Source: Prosthecobacter sp. (lineage in GTDB: Bacteria > Verrucomicrobiota > Verrucomicrobiia > Verrucomicrobiales > Verrucomicrobiaceae). From it: a stretch of 8,495 bases of DNA. How positions within the stretch are numbered: position 1 is the stretch's first letter; every line of letters begins with the position of its first letter. The position numbers and the translations under genes were made by a program. The notes beneath the pieces are model-generated. The model was given only the letters and a program-made list of their open reading frames with translations, did no database searches and was not told the DNA's origin. The DNA is taken from positions 1-8,495 of the forward strand of contig JAOZVT010000629.1 in assembly GCA_025869455.1 (NCBI GenBank), read 5' to 3'. Positions 1 through 7,340 of the stretch are shown here, one piece after another.

Positions 1-1387
1 TGAGGAGGTAGTCAATGCTGTCTTCCATGCTGCCAGGGAGGTTCATGAGACCCGTGGCGAGAGAGAGGCCCAGGACGGTGAAGGTGGACTGCCAGGGGCG
101 GCGCTCAATATTCCGCAAGGCCATGCGAAAGGCGGGGCCAGTGCCACGCGTGAGGCCGATACGCTCAAGAAAACTGGGCTTGAAATCAGCGGGAGGCTCT
201 GGCCGCATGGCCTCGGCAGGCGGGAGCTTCACGGCCATCCAGACGACACTGAGAACACCGACGAAGGAAGCCGCAGCGCTGACGGCCAGGGCGATGCCGA
301 GCGCGCTGTAATCCATGATGAAATTCAGGGCAGGGAAACGGAAGAACAGCTCATACATGCTGATGAGGCCATTTCCCATGAAGCGTCCGGCGATGCCACC
401 GATGATGGAGCCGATGACGACGATGACCATGGCGAAGCTGAGGTAGTGCCGCCCGACCTGCCAGGAGGAGTAGCCGAGGGCCTTGAGCTGGGCGATTTGC
501 TCCCGCTGCAAGCGGACGAGGCGTGCCAAGACGGCATTGACCATGAAGGCGGCCACACTGAGAAAGACGACGGGATAGGCGACGGAGAGGGCATGGAGGA
601 CGCGTAATTCATCCTCCAAGCGGGAGGCGCTGCCGTGATCCCGACGGGTGTAAGCCCCGACTGCTCCATAAGTCATGAGGAGGCGATCTAGCTCAGCGAT
701 GACGGGGCCTGCCTCTGCGCCGGGGCTGATATCAATGACAAAGTCATTGAAGGCACCGTCCATGTTATATGCCACCGCGATGGAGCGGTAGTTCATCCAA
801 AAGACACCGAATCGTTTGTTATCCGGGAGGGTTTCACCAGCGCGGGCTTCAAAGACGAATTCGGGGGAGAGGCCAATGCCTGTGACGGTGATTTTATCGC
901 GACGGCCATTGATGATGGCATTGACGCTGTCCCCTAGGTCCAGCTTGTTAGCGAGCGCAAAGGCCTCACTAACGACGGCTTCGCCCCGTGCATCGGGCCT
1001 GGGGATGCGGCCCCGGCGCAGGAAGATCTGATTGAGCGAGGGATCACGATCCTCTGGCAAGGAGACGATGTGGGCGGTGCAGGGTTCCAGCACGCCGGGG
1101 AGGTCGAGCACGGCATCCAGGACGACGCGGGTTTCAATGGCGGCGACTCCTGGGATGGCGGCTATGCGTTCCTTCATGGAAAGGGGGGCACGTTTGAGGG
1201 AGCCAAAAACATCCGCCATCATGTAGCGCTGGTAGTAGGCATCGCGCGTGCCTTCCAGGGTGAGGATGAGGCTGCGGGTCATGATCATCATGGCCAGTCC
1301 GCAGGCCATGACCAAGGACACAGCGATGATCTGGCCCTTCATGCGATTGACATCGCGGAAGAGTTTGAGATCTAGGGGGGTGAGCAT
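1..1387 (-). CDS. FtsX/MacB-type ABC transporter permease, N-terminal 462 residues (runs off left edge)
   Basis: Translating the minus strand from the ATG at 1387 gives an open frame of 462 codons to the window edge, with no stop. Residues about 18-40 form the first membrane segment. Residues 41-265 form a large extracytoplasmic domain (TRDAYYQRYMMADVFGSLKR at 47-66, then an INGRR motif near 160). Further membrane segments lie at about 266-290, 315-335 and 360-386. The motif REQIAQLKALGYSSWQVG (295-312) is the cytoplasmic coupling helix typical of FtsX permeases. PPAEAMRPEPPA (389-400) is followed by RMALRNIERRPW (421-432) and a new membrane segment, where the second FtsX unit begins. Family members have about 780-800 residues, so roughly 40% is missing. 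Such permeases work with a LolD/MacB-like ATPase and often an HlyD-type adaptor; as murI diverges upstream, partners are expected to the left. The substrate is unknown. The start has no Shine-Dalgarno but a pyrimidine-rich leader. The family call is firm; the exact start is less so. Confidence 0.9.
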   Translation of the reverse strand, partial: MLTPLDLKLFRDVNRMKGQIIAVSLVMACGLAMMIMTRSLILTLEGTRDAYYQRYMMADVFGSLKRAPLSMKERIAAIPGVAAIETRVVLDAVLDLPGVLEPCTAHIVSLPEDRDPSLNQIFLRRGRIPRPDARGEAVVSEAFALANKLDLGDSVNAIINGRRDKITVTGIGLSPEFVFEARAGETLPDNKRFGVFWMNYRSIAVAYNMDGAFNDFVIDISPGAEAGPVIAELDRLLMTYGAVGAYTRRDHGSASRLEDELRVLHALSVAYPVVFLSVAAFMVNAVLARLVRLQREQIAQLKALGYSSWQVGRHYLSFAMVIVVIGSIIGGIAGRFMGNGLISMYELFFRFPALNFIMDYSALGIALAVSAAASFVGVLSVVWMAVKLPPAEAMRPEPPADFKPSFLERIGLTRGTGPAFRMALRNIERRPWQSTFTVLGLSLATGLMNLPGSMEDSIDYLL

Positions 1388-1490
1388 GAGAGAAGCGAAG
1401 AGGGGCGGGAACGAAGTGTAGCTGCCTGAAAATCCTTCCTGTTCATCCTGCCATTCCTGTGAATCCTGTCTATCATCCTTTTTCCCGACC
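1388..1490. promoter_or_regulatory. Divergent intergenic spacer between permease and murI
   Basis: These 103 bp must hold the promoters of both divergently read genes. I see no convincing -35/-10 pair on either strand. The murI half is dominated by a 9-bp-phased TCCTG repeat and by the pyrimidine tract CCTTTTTCCC at 1477-1486, which ends four bases before the murI ATG. The permease side is a pyrimidine-rich run when read on the minus strand. The regulatory role is inferred from gene arrangement only. Confidence 0.45.
1437..1472 (+). repeat. Four-unit 9-bp phased TCCTG repeat upstream of murI
   Basis: TCCTG occurs at 1437, 1446, 1455 and 1464, exactly nine bases apart. The units are TCCTGTTCA, TCCTGCCAT, TCCTGTGAA and TCCTGTCTA, so the first five bases are invariant and the last four vary. 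The array ends 18 bases before the murI start and lies in its probable 5' leader. From memory, similar TCCTGTTAA/TCCTGTCTA strings recur between genes in Verrucomicrobia, Planctomycetes and some other phyla; I could not verify this here. The function is unknown. Confidence 0.8.
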
Positions 1491-2300
1491 ATGACTGCTC
1501 CTGATTCCTCCGCCCCCCTCGGTGTCTTTGACTCTGGCGTCGGCGGATTGACGGTGGTGAGGGCTCTGCGTGAGCTTTTGCCCAATGAGTCCATCATTTA
1601 CCTGGGGGACACCGCGCGGGTACCGTATGGGTCAAAATCTCCCGATACGATCCGGCGTTTCTCCATGGAGGACACGCAGTTTCTGGTGAGTCATGGTGTG
1701 AAGGCGGTGGTGGTGGCGTGTAACACGGCCACGGCCCACGCGCTGCCAGCCCTGCAGGCAACCTTTCGCGTGCCAGTGATCGGCGTGCTGGAGCCTGGGG
1801 TGGAGGCAACTCTGGCGGATGGAAACACGGAGCGGGTAGGCATCATCGGCACGGCAGGTACGATCCGCAGCAGTGCCTATCAATATGCCCTGGCCATGCG
1901 CAAACCGGACCTGCAAATCCATGCGACGGCGACTCCGCTGCTAGTGCCGTTTGTGGAGGAGGGCTGGATCGACCATCCTGCACTGAAGTCAGTGCTTAAA
2001 GAGTATCTGAAGCCGCTTTTGGACAAAGGGATCGATACGCTGGTGCTGGGCTGCACGCACTATCCTTTGTTAGTCCCGGTACTGAAAAGAATGTTAGGCA
2101 ACAAGGTGCGTCTGGTGGATAGCGCCAGCACCTGCGCCGCACACACGAAGCGGATGCTGGAAGAGAAACACCTACTGCGTACGGCCAAGGGTAAACCCAC
2201 ACTGGAGATCTACCTGACCGACTTGGCCGAACAGGCGGAGGCCCTTGCTAAACGCTTCCTGGGGACTGAGTTCAGCAAGGTGAAGAAGGCGACGCTGTGA
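1491..2300 (+). CDS. murI: Glutamate racemase
   Basis: MurI interconverts L- and D-glutamate without a cofactor, supplying D-Glu for the peptidoglycan stem peptide in the cytoplasm. The 269-residue product is of normal family length. GVFDSGVGGL (11-20) carries the conserved aspartate and serine, and YLGDTARVPYG (37-47) follows. The two catalytic cysteines lie in VACNTATA (C77) and LGCTHYPLL (C188, with H190 beside it), and the Asp/Glu-racemase fold is otherwise complete. The ATG at 1491 is chosen because FDSGVGG then sits about 13 residues in, as usual for the family. No Shine-Dalgarno precedes it; a pyrimidine tract does. It is divergent from the permease and convergent with the SGNH hydrolase, so it is probably monocistronic. 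Nothing essential is missing; confidence is very high. Confidence 0.97.
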   Translation: MTAPDSSAPLGVFDSGVGGLTVVRALRELLPNESIIYLGDTARVPYGSKSPDTIRRFSMEDTQFLVSHGVKAVVVACNTATAHALPALQATFRVPVIGVLEPGVEATLADGNTERVGIIGTAGTIRSSAYQYALAMRKPDLQIHATATPLLVPFVEEGWIDHPALKSVLKEYLKPLLDKGIDTLVLGCTHYPLLVPVLKRMLGNKVRLVDSASTCAAHTKRMLEEKHLLRTAKGKPTLEIYLTDLAEQAEALAKRFLGTEFSKVKKATL

Positions 2301-2312
2301 AGCGCGTGGAGC

Positions 2313-3596
2313 CTACGGTAGCACTTCGCCCACGAGAAGAATCGCGCCAGGGTAGATGGCGGTGCCATCGAAGCGCTCGGGTTTGTCCATGGTGTTTTTG
2401 TTGATGGCGAGAATCTTCACTTTGTCGGGTTGATCCGGGTGAATCTCGACCTTCACGGTATGAACGGTGTCTTCGAGGTCGGTGCCGATCATCAGAGTCG
2501 AAAGGCGGTGATAAGTGCAGTAGGCATCAAAGCGAGGGACGATTTTAGCCGGCTGGTCATCAAGGGTGACGATGACCTGACCGCAGTCTGGCCCGACTAG
2601 ATCGTAGAGGGAACAGCGGGTGCCTTTGAATTTAAAGGTGATGGTTTCACCGGGTTTGTCCGCTTTGTGCATATCACTCATGCGATTGGCCCAGCGTTTG
2701 CCAAAGGCATCCGTCTTGGGGTCCAGCTTGGTAAAGCCACTGGAGAGGGTGGCTTTCGAGATGGGGAGCAACTGCGCCCGCTCATAGTTCGTGGCGATGA
2801 AGGGTGCCTGGAGTACATGCGCACCGACGTTTTTGGAGGCGGCGGTGATGGGTGCCCAAGAGTGCACGATGGCCTGAAGGTAGAGCTCGTGACCGGTCGT
2901 TACGTGAGGATGGACGCTGTCTGGGGCAAAGACAAACTTGTCCCCCAGGGCTTTCTTTTCTTCATCGGTTTTTGGCAGGGGAGCCTTCCAGATGAGCTTG
3001 CCTTCCTTGGCCAGTTTAGCCACTTCCATGGCCATGTGGATGGAGGGGATGCCGTAGTGATCGGCTATCTTTTCCATGGCGCTGGCGGAGCGCTGAAACT
3101 TGCCTTCGATCATGGCTGGGGCCAGGGCTTCCGTGAGGGTGTAAACGAAGCAGATATCACAATCCGGCAGCGCCTTCCATGTCTGGCGGACGATGCCTTC
3201 CATGCACTTGAAGATCTGCTCAGGAGCAGCACCGCCATCGTTGACGGCAAATTCTACAAACATCAGGTCAGGTTTGTGATCCAACACATCTTGTTTCAAA
3301 CGAAACACGCCGAGATCCGAACCCGTACCGCCGATGGCTGCATTGATCTCACTGATCTTTGCCTGGGGATAGGTCTCTTGGAAATAGGCGAGTGTCTTCG
3401 GTCTCCAGCCCTGTTGGGCGGTGATGCTGCCGCCCAGATAACCAATGCGGACTTCGGCCCCAGGTTGATTGACCTTGGCTAAAAAGTTGGGCAGGCCAGC
3501 ACGCGGATGGCATTCCTGAGCCGGAACGAGAGGGAAATCCTTATCTGCCGCGAAGGCTGATAGCGTGAGCAATGAAAAGAGGGCTAGGTAGCGCAT
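2313..3596 (-). CDS. Secreted SGNH/GDSL-family hydrolase
   Basis: This is a 427-residue putative esterase or acylhydrolase exported by Sec. The N-terminus (MRYLALFSLLTLSAFAADKD) has a short basic start, a hydrophobic core and an AFA/AD cleavage site after about residue 16. The SGNH blocks appear in order: YLGGSITA (block I, nucleophile S57), the block II glycine in AAIGGTGSD (86-94), VEFAVNDGG (block III, N119) and DSVHPH (block V, D226 and H229). The catalytic machinery therefore looks complete. Residues about 265-427 form a C-terminal region, probably a beta-rich accessory domain (TITFKFKGTRCSLYDLVGPD motif). Related proteins of Planctomycetes/Verrucomicrobia are often assumed to deacylate polysaccharides, but nothing here identifies the substrate. 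Its stop lies 12 bp from the murI stop (convergent). The start has no Shine-Dalgarno but gives the intact signal peptide. The family call is strong; the substrate is unknown. Confidence 0.92.
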   Translation of the reverse strand: MRYLALFSLLTLSAFAADKDFPLVPAQECHPRAGLPNFLAKVNQPGAEVRIGYLGGSITAQQGWRPKTLAYFQETYPQAKISEINAAIGGTGSDLGVFRLKQDVLDHKPDLMFVEFAVNDGGAAPEQIFKCMEGIVRQTWKALPDCDICFVYTLTEALAPAMIEGKFQRSASAMEKIADHYGIPSIHMAMEVAKLAKEGKLIWKAPLPKTDEEKKALGDKFVFAPDSVHPHVTTGHELYLQAIVHSWAPITAASKNVGAHVLQAPFIATNYERAQLLPISKATLSSGFTKLDPKTDAFGKRWANRMSDMHKADKPGETITFKFKGTRCSLYDLVGPDCGQVIVTLDDQPAKIVPRFDAYCTYHRLSTLMIGTDLEDTVHTVKVEIHPDQPDKVKILAINKNTMDKPERFDGTAIYPGAILLVGEVLP

Positions 3597-3784
3597 GAGT
3601 CAGCTATTCTGGAAGTGAGTCACACGACTGGCAAGTGAGATGCGAATCTCGATCGGGCCACGCATCCCCGTCACTAGTCATCTCCATTGAATGCTCATGG
3701 GAAAATTCGCGTGAGTCTAGGTAATATTTGGTGGATGCCTCCTCCTTAATGATGTATTGACATGGTATTACTTTTTTGAACCGC
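3597..3784. promoter_or_regulatory. Divergent spacer between SGNH hydrolase and Ig-array protein genes
   Basis: This 188-bp region should contain both divergent promoters. A perfect TTGACA lies at 3757-3762, but no acceptable -10 follows at 16-18 bp and initiation there would fall past the chosen ATG. TAATAT at 3722-3727 is -10-like but lacks a good -35. A small GAGAT-GCGA-ATCTC hairpin occurs at 3637-3650. CCTCCTCC at 3739-3746 reads as a strong Shine-Dalgarno on the minus strand but has no start codon at a usable distance. No promoter can be assigned with confidence. Confidence 0.4.
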
Positions 3785-6700
3785 ATGATTTTGAATCGCA
3801 TCTGGAGAATCTTGGCGCTGATGGTGGGCTTGCAGTCCTTGGGACAGGCTTCCGCAGGAGAACCCACGCCCTTGACCGTTAGCCAAGTAGGGCTGCATTT
3901 CATCTGCACGGCCGATGGCCAGCCTGACATGTACAGTTGGCGCTTGCCGATCCAAGATACCTCTCCCACGGCCCAAGTAGGGGATTACATCATTCCAGAA
4001 ATCGCTCCCGAAGATTTTGAGACGAGTTATTTAATTAGTGGAGGGCGCACAGCTCTGGAGGTTGATGAAAACGTCTTGAATACGTTAGAAATCAAACATG
4101 AATTTGCTGTTGGTTTTGATGGTATTAACGCCCGAATAACTAATCTAGAAACCGTAGGATGGAGAGACTCTGGATTTTCTCCTGTTGGCAGCCTGAAGAA
4201 ACGCTACTATTCGAACTACCCGCCTTTGAGTGATCCGGATCAAGCTGGGAGGTATGGAACTACTATGGCTCTAGGGAGTGTTAATTACGGACGTAAGTTT
4301 CAAATTCATCCAGGTTATGATTGGCGCAACTGGAACTGGACTTTAGATGTGGACAGGCCACTCGAAGTGAGTCAAAAGCGTATTCAGGCCATGCTTCATC
4401 TGGAGTTACACCATCCGCCGACTTCTGATTCGGATGCCGACCTGGATTATACCATCATTATCCCTGCTCAGATGTTGAATGGTATTCTTGTTAATGGTCG
4501 TTCAGTATTTACCACCGATCAGGACGCGGTATTTAAAGTAATAAAATCTAACTTTGTCAATGCAACAACAGGTGAATCGGGGAGCCTGGCAGATTCACGA
4601 ATGCTTTCTCTTCGGCGTAGGGTTTCCTACCGGAGAGGTATACGCGAAGATTTAGGCTATAATTCTACGGTTATCCAAGGGCAACCAAGTGGAGTGCTGA
4701 ACATGGATCTCGTTTCTACATTTTTCACGGTTGATCGAAATCAACCCCTCATTTTTTCATCTGATAACATTGAGATGAAAATTTATAATTCTCTCACTAT
4801 AAGCTCAGATACAGAGGAGGCCCCACTTCAGACCGTAGTGTTTAAGCTGCCATCAGCCCAGGCCCCTACGCCAGATTTGGTGGTAGCTGGAAGTTATGCT
4901 GTTAGCTATACCCAGCCTAGTGGAACCCCATTTTATCACCCAGCGGTTCAAGCTCCTCGTTGGTGGGGCTTTCATCGTGATGGGGTTTTAGCGCGATCAT
5001 ATTATCAGGCTTCCCAATCATCACTTTTGGGGCGATTTTACGAATGGCCGAGAGTAACAATGACTTCAGAGATCTCGGCGAAAAACCCGATTTCGAATAG
5101 TCAACGTGTTCCTGGTGCGCGGGCTTTGATTTATGGCTATGATCCGGTGCTTTATCCCGATGTGGGGAAGGTATCAGTGGCGGATCTTTTGGAAGAGCCG
5201 CTGAAGCGTATTGAGTATGAGGCGCCGTCTTTTAATCGTCCTCTTCATTTTGGTTCGGATACCGTTCGTACGCTGTCTTGCGTCAATGCTTTGGTGCCCA
5301 AGACAGAGGTCACGGAGGCGGATTTCATTCCGCATCCCGATTACAATAATCCTGAAGTTCATTTGGCTTATGGTCGGGGTTTTGATTTGCCCGATATCCA
5401 AACTCAACCGACACCGGAACCGACTCTTACGGCGGGAGATCCCCTGGAGCTTTCTGTGGCAGTGAAAAGTACGACAGAGGTGCATTATCAGTGGAGACTC
5501 AAGGGAAATGATATTCCTGGAGCGGATCAATCCACCTACCAGGTTCCCCATCTGAGCAAGACCATGGAAGGAACCTATGATGTGGTGGTTACTAACCTGA
5601 AGGGCACTGAGTTTTCTGAACCTACCGTGTTGATGGTGGATAGTGTGAGGATTCTGGACCAACCTGTGAGCCAAACGGTATCGGCTGGGGGTAGCGCGAC
5701 TCTCTCTGTCAATGCGGAGGGAGAAACGCTCACGTATCAGTGGCGGCGCAATAGCCAGGTTATCCCGAAAGCCACAGCTCCGACCTTGGCTTTGAGCAAG
5801 GTCAAGCAGACGGATCAAGGTTTGTATGATGTCATCGTGAGCAGCCCGTATGAAACTGAGGTTTCTGAAGCTGTGCCGCTCACCGTCACCACGAATTTAG
5901 CCATCGTGCAGCAGCCCATTGGAGGCATCGTGCGGCCAGATCGTGATTTGCATCTGCAAGTGCGAGCTGCTGGAGCGGGGGTGATAGCGTATCAGTGGCG
6001 ATTGAATGGAGCCATCATCGATGGAGCCACGACAGATCGATGGATGGTGGATGGAAATGCGGAGTCTGATCCCTCAGGGAATTATGATGTGGTGGTTAGC
6101 AATGGCACGGAAACGGTCACTTCCGCGAAGGCTAAGGTGACCTTTAAAGAAGCCCCTCCGCGCATTACGCAGCAGCCAGTTTCTGTGGCTGTGGAAGTGG
6201 GGACTGAGGCCACCTTTGAAATCCAAGCGGAAGGTGCCGATCTCAAATACCAATGGCGATTCAATGGGAACAATTTGGTAAAAGCTAAAGCTGCCACGTT
6301 GTTCCTTAATCAGGCACTTAAAAACCAGGCTGGAGTCTATGATTGTGTGGTATCCAATGCCCATGGAAGCACGCTTTCATTACCTGCGACTTTGACAGTG
6401 GGCGCTGCGCTGAACTTCACGACATTGCCAGAGAATCAAGTGGTGGCACCTGGAAGCACCGCGACCTTCACCGCCGTGGCGGGGGAAGAAGGCGAAGCCG
6501 TGGCTTACCAGTGGCAGTTCAATGGCAAACCTTTGGCGGGTGCTATTTATAACACGCTGACGGTTCCTTTGGCGGATGCAACGCTGGTGGGGGTCTATAC
6601 CGTCACTGCGACCTTGGGAGATCGAGCGGCTGTCGCCTCCGCTTGGCTCAAGCTATCTGAACCTGGACTTTTGATCTATAAACTCAATGGCACGGGGCAA

Positions 6701-7225
6701 AGTTTCGCTGGCACGGAGGCCACGCGGGTGACTCTTTCAGGTTACCTGCTGGTGGAACCAAGCGCGCAACCGCCTGAGGCTGCGCTGCTTTTGGTGGCTA
6801 AAGATGGCCGCTTTACTCGGTTCCTGGTACGTCCCTTGGAAAACTTCCGATTGGACTCCACGGGGCCAGCCCCGAAGACGCAAACTGTTTATAGCAGCGT
6901 CCATGAAGGTGCGGCCAGCACTTGGCGATCTCTCTTTTGGTTGCAGGGGCAGGATAGCTTGATCGTGTTGTCACGCGGAGCTGATCAAGCCGTTGCGCCG
7001 AAGACTCTGACAGGATTTTATAACCAAGTCCAATGGCCGGAGGTTACTGAAGCGCCTGCGCTAAGCATCGACCGGATCAATTTCAAAGCTTCTTTGGATA
7101 TTCCAAGTTCCGCGCTTTCACGCCAGAACGCGGAAACGCTGGATGCAGCTTTAACGCGGCTGAGCGTGGAGTTGCAGCAGAAAGGTTATCTGGAAACCCC
7201 TGAGGCCGAAGACGAGGAAGAGTGA
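3785..7225 (+). CDS. Secreted five-Ig-domain protein with a VccA-like N-terminal module
   Basis: This 1146-residue product starts at the ATG at 3785; a TTG at 3776 would add three residues, and an in-frame TGA at 3758 blocks longer forms. Residues 1-24 are a Sec signal peptide (basic NRIWR, core ILALMVGL, site ASA/GEP). Residues about 28-535 contain no enzyme motif I know. They resemble, from memory, the middle of Verru_Chthon cassette protein A: VSQVGLHFICTAD (32-44), SQKRIQAMLHLEL (196-208), VVFKLPSAQAPTPDLVV (351-367), PRWWGF (391-396), SDTVRTL (491-497) and FIPHPDY (514-520). Residues 541-958 are five Ig-like domains. Residues 962-1146 are a separate module with LSGYLLVEP, ending in the acidic tail PEAEDEEE. 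Sequenced lines from the N-terminal module are far richer in AT than the 3' half. There is no transmembrane anchor, so it is probably periplasmic, surface or secreted. Its role is unknown; binding or structural function is inferred from the Ig array. Confidence 0.88.
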   Translation: MILNRIWRILALMVGLQSLGQASAGEPTPLTVSQVGLHFICTADGQPDMYSWRLPIQDTSPTAQVGDYIIPEIAPEDFETSYLISGGRTALEVDENVLNTLEIKHEFAVGFDGINARITNLETVGWRDSGFSPVGSLKKRYYSNYPPLSDPDQAGRYGTTMALGSVNYGRKFQIHPGYDWRNWNWTLDVDRPLEVSQKRIQAMLHLELHHPPTSDSDADLDYTIIIPAQMLNGILVNGRSVFTTDQDAVFKVIKSNFVNATTGESGSLADSRMLSLRRRVSYRRGIREDLGYNSTVIQGQPSGVLNMDLVSTFFTVDRNQPLIFSSDNIEMKIYNSLTISSDTEEAPLQTVVFKLPSAQAPTPDLVVAGSYAVSYTQPSGTPFYHPAVQAPRWWGFHRDGVLARSYYQASQSSLLGRFYEWPRVTMTSEISAKNPISNSQRVPGARALIYGYDPVLYPDVGKVSVADLLEEPLKRIEYEAPSFNRPLHFGSDTVRTLSCVNALVPKTEVTEADFIPHPDYNNPEVHLAYGRGFDLPDIQTQPTPEPTLTAGDPLELSVAVKSTTEVHYQWRLKGNDIPGADQSTYQVPHLSKTMEGTYDVVVTNLKGTEFSEPTVLMVDSVRILDQPVSQTVSAGGSATLSVNAEGETLTYQWRRNSQVIPKATAPTLALSKVKQTDQGLYDVIVSSPYETEVSEAVPLTVTTNLAIVQQPIGGIVRPDRDLHLQVRAAGAGVIAYQWRLNGAIIDGATTDRWMVDGNAESDPSGNYDVVVSNGTETVTSAKAKVTFKEAPPRITQQPVSVAVEVGTEATFEIQAEGADLKYQWRFNGNNLVKAKAATLFLNQALKNQAGVYDCVVSNAHGSTLSLPATLTVGAALNFTTLPENQVVAPGSTATFTAVAGEEGEAVAYQWQFNGKPLAGAIYNTLTVPLADATLVGVYTVTATLGDRAAVASAWLKLSEPGLLIYKLNGTGQSFAGTEATRVTLSGYLLVEPSAQPPEAALLLVAKDGRFTRFLVRPLENFRLDSTGPAPKTQTVYSSVHEGAASTWRSLFWLQGQDSLIVLSRGADQAVAPKTLTGFYNQVQWPEVTEAPALSIDRINFKASLDIPSSALSRQNAETLDAALTRLSVELQQKGYLETPEAEDEEE
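5405..6658 (+). repeat. Array of five Ig-like domain repeats within the secreted protein
   Basis: Five tandem units of about 83-86 residues share a Y-Q-W core, with tryptophans at residues 570, 653, 738, 824 and 910 (numbered from the ATG at 3785). Each unit opens with a QP-x-S/A-G-type strand, then YQWR/Q, a short NG or GN turn and an I/L-x-x-A segment, and closes with a Y-D-V-V-V-S-N-like strand. The canonical Ig disulphide is absent: the late cysteine survives only in unit 4 (YDCVVSN) and is valine in units 1-3. Nucleotide repeats are decayed, but a 16-bp identity links 5576-5591 (unit 1) and 6083-6098 (unit 3). Confidence 0.9.
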
Positions 7226-7235
7226 TACGGCCAAT

Positions 7236-7263
7236 GGCGGGTGTTCAGTGTGTGCCACCCGCT
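7236..7263 (+). terminator. Possible hairpin terminator after the Ig-protein gene
   Basis: GCGGGTG (7237-7243) pairs perfectly with CACCCGC (7256-7262) across a 12-nt loop, with a further G-U pair outside. The stem begins 12 nt after the stop codon, a sensible place for termination. No T-run follows, so it is not a classical intrinsic terminator; it could be a 3'-end stabilising hairpin. Confidence 0.35.
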
Positions 7264-7267
7264 CACA

Positions 7268-7311
7268 GTCAGTTTCAGCGCAACTGACCTACTTGGTTCA
7301 TATGAGTCAGT
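7268..7311 (+). repeat. Overlapping GTCAGT/ACTGAC inverted repeats upstream of queA
   Basis: GTCAGTT (7268-7274) is exactly complementary to AACTGAC (7282-7288) with a 7-nt loop. The same ACTGAC (7283-7288) can instead pair with GTCAGT at 7306-7311. The two hairpins are mutually exclusive in RNA. Function, if any, is unknown. Confidence 0.5.
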
Positions 7312-7340
7312 CACACTGGATGAAGTCTCCAGCGGGTATA

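Noticed and set aside
2667..3482. 271-codon plus-strand open frame
   Set aside because: It lies wholly antisense to the well-supported SGNH hydrolase, whose motifs and signal peptide are clear; it is a codon-bias shadow.
3637..3650. GAGAT-GCGA-ATCTC hairpin with a GNRA-type loop
   Set aside because: A five-pair stem is expected by chance in a window this size, and nothing ties it to a transcript.
3737..3748. Minus-strand TAAGGAGGAGGC, the strongest Shine-Dalgarno-like string in the window
   Set aside because: No ATG, GTG or TTG follows at 4-12 nt on that strand, and the open frame passing through it has low-complexity, non-family content.
3757..3762. Perfect TTGACA -35-like hexamer
   Set aside because: No -10 lies at proper spacing, and a transcript from it would start beyond the ATG at 3785 that encodes the signal peptide.
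5174..5818. 214-codon minus-strand open frame
   Set aside because: It is antisense to the Ig-array gene, with arginine-, histidine- and isoleucine-rich composition and no recognisable domain.
7223..7262. TGA followed after 12 nt by a strong hairpin, resembling a bacterial SECIS arrangement for selenocysteine
   Set aside because: The codon follows an acidic, non-redox tail (PEAEDEEE), there is no conserved selenoprotein motif around it, and the hairpin is equally explained as a 3'-end structure.
7234..7287. 17-codon ATG mini-ORF that could be an attenuation leader peptide
   Set aside because: It has no ribosome binding site and no codon run for a relevant amino acid, and it overlaps the hairpin.
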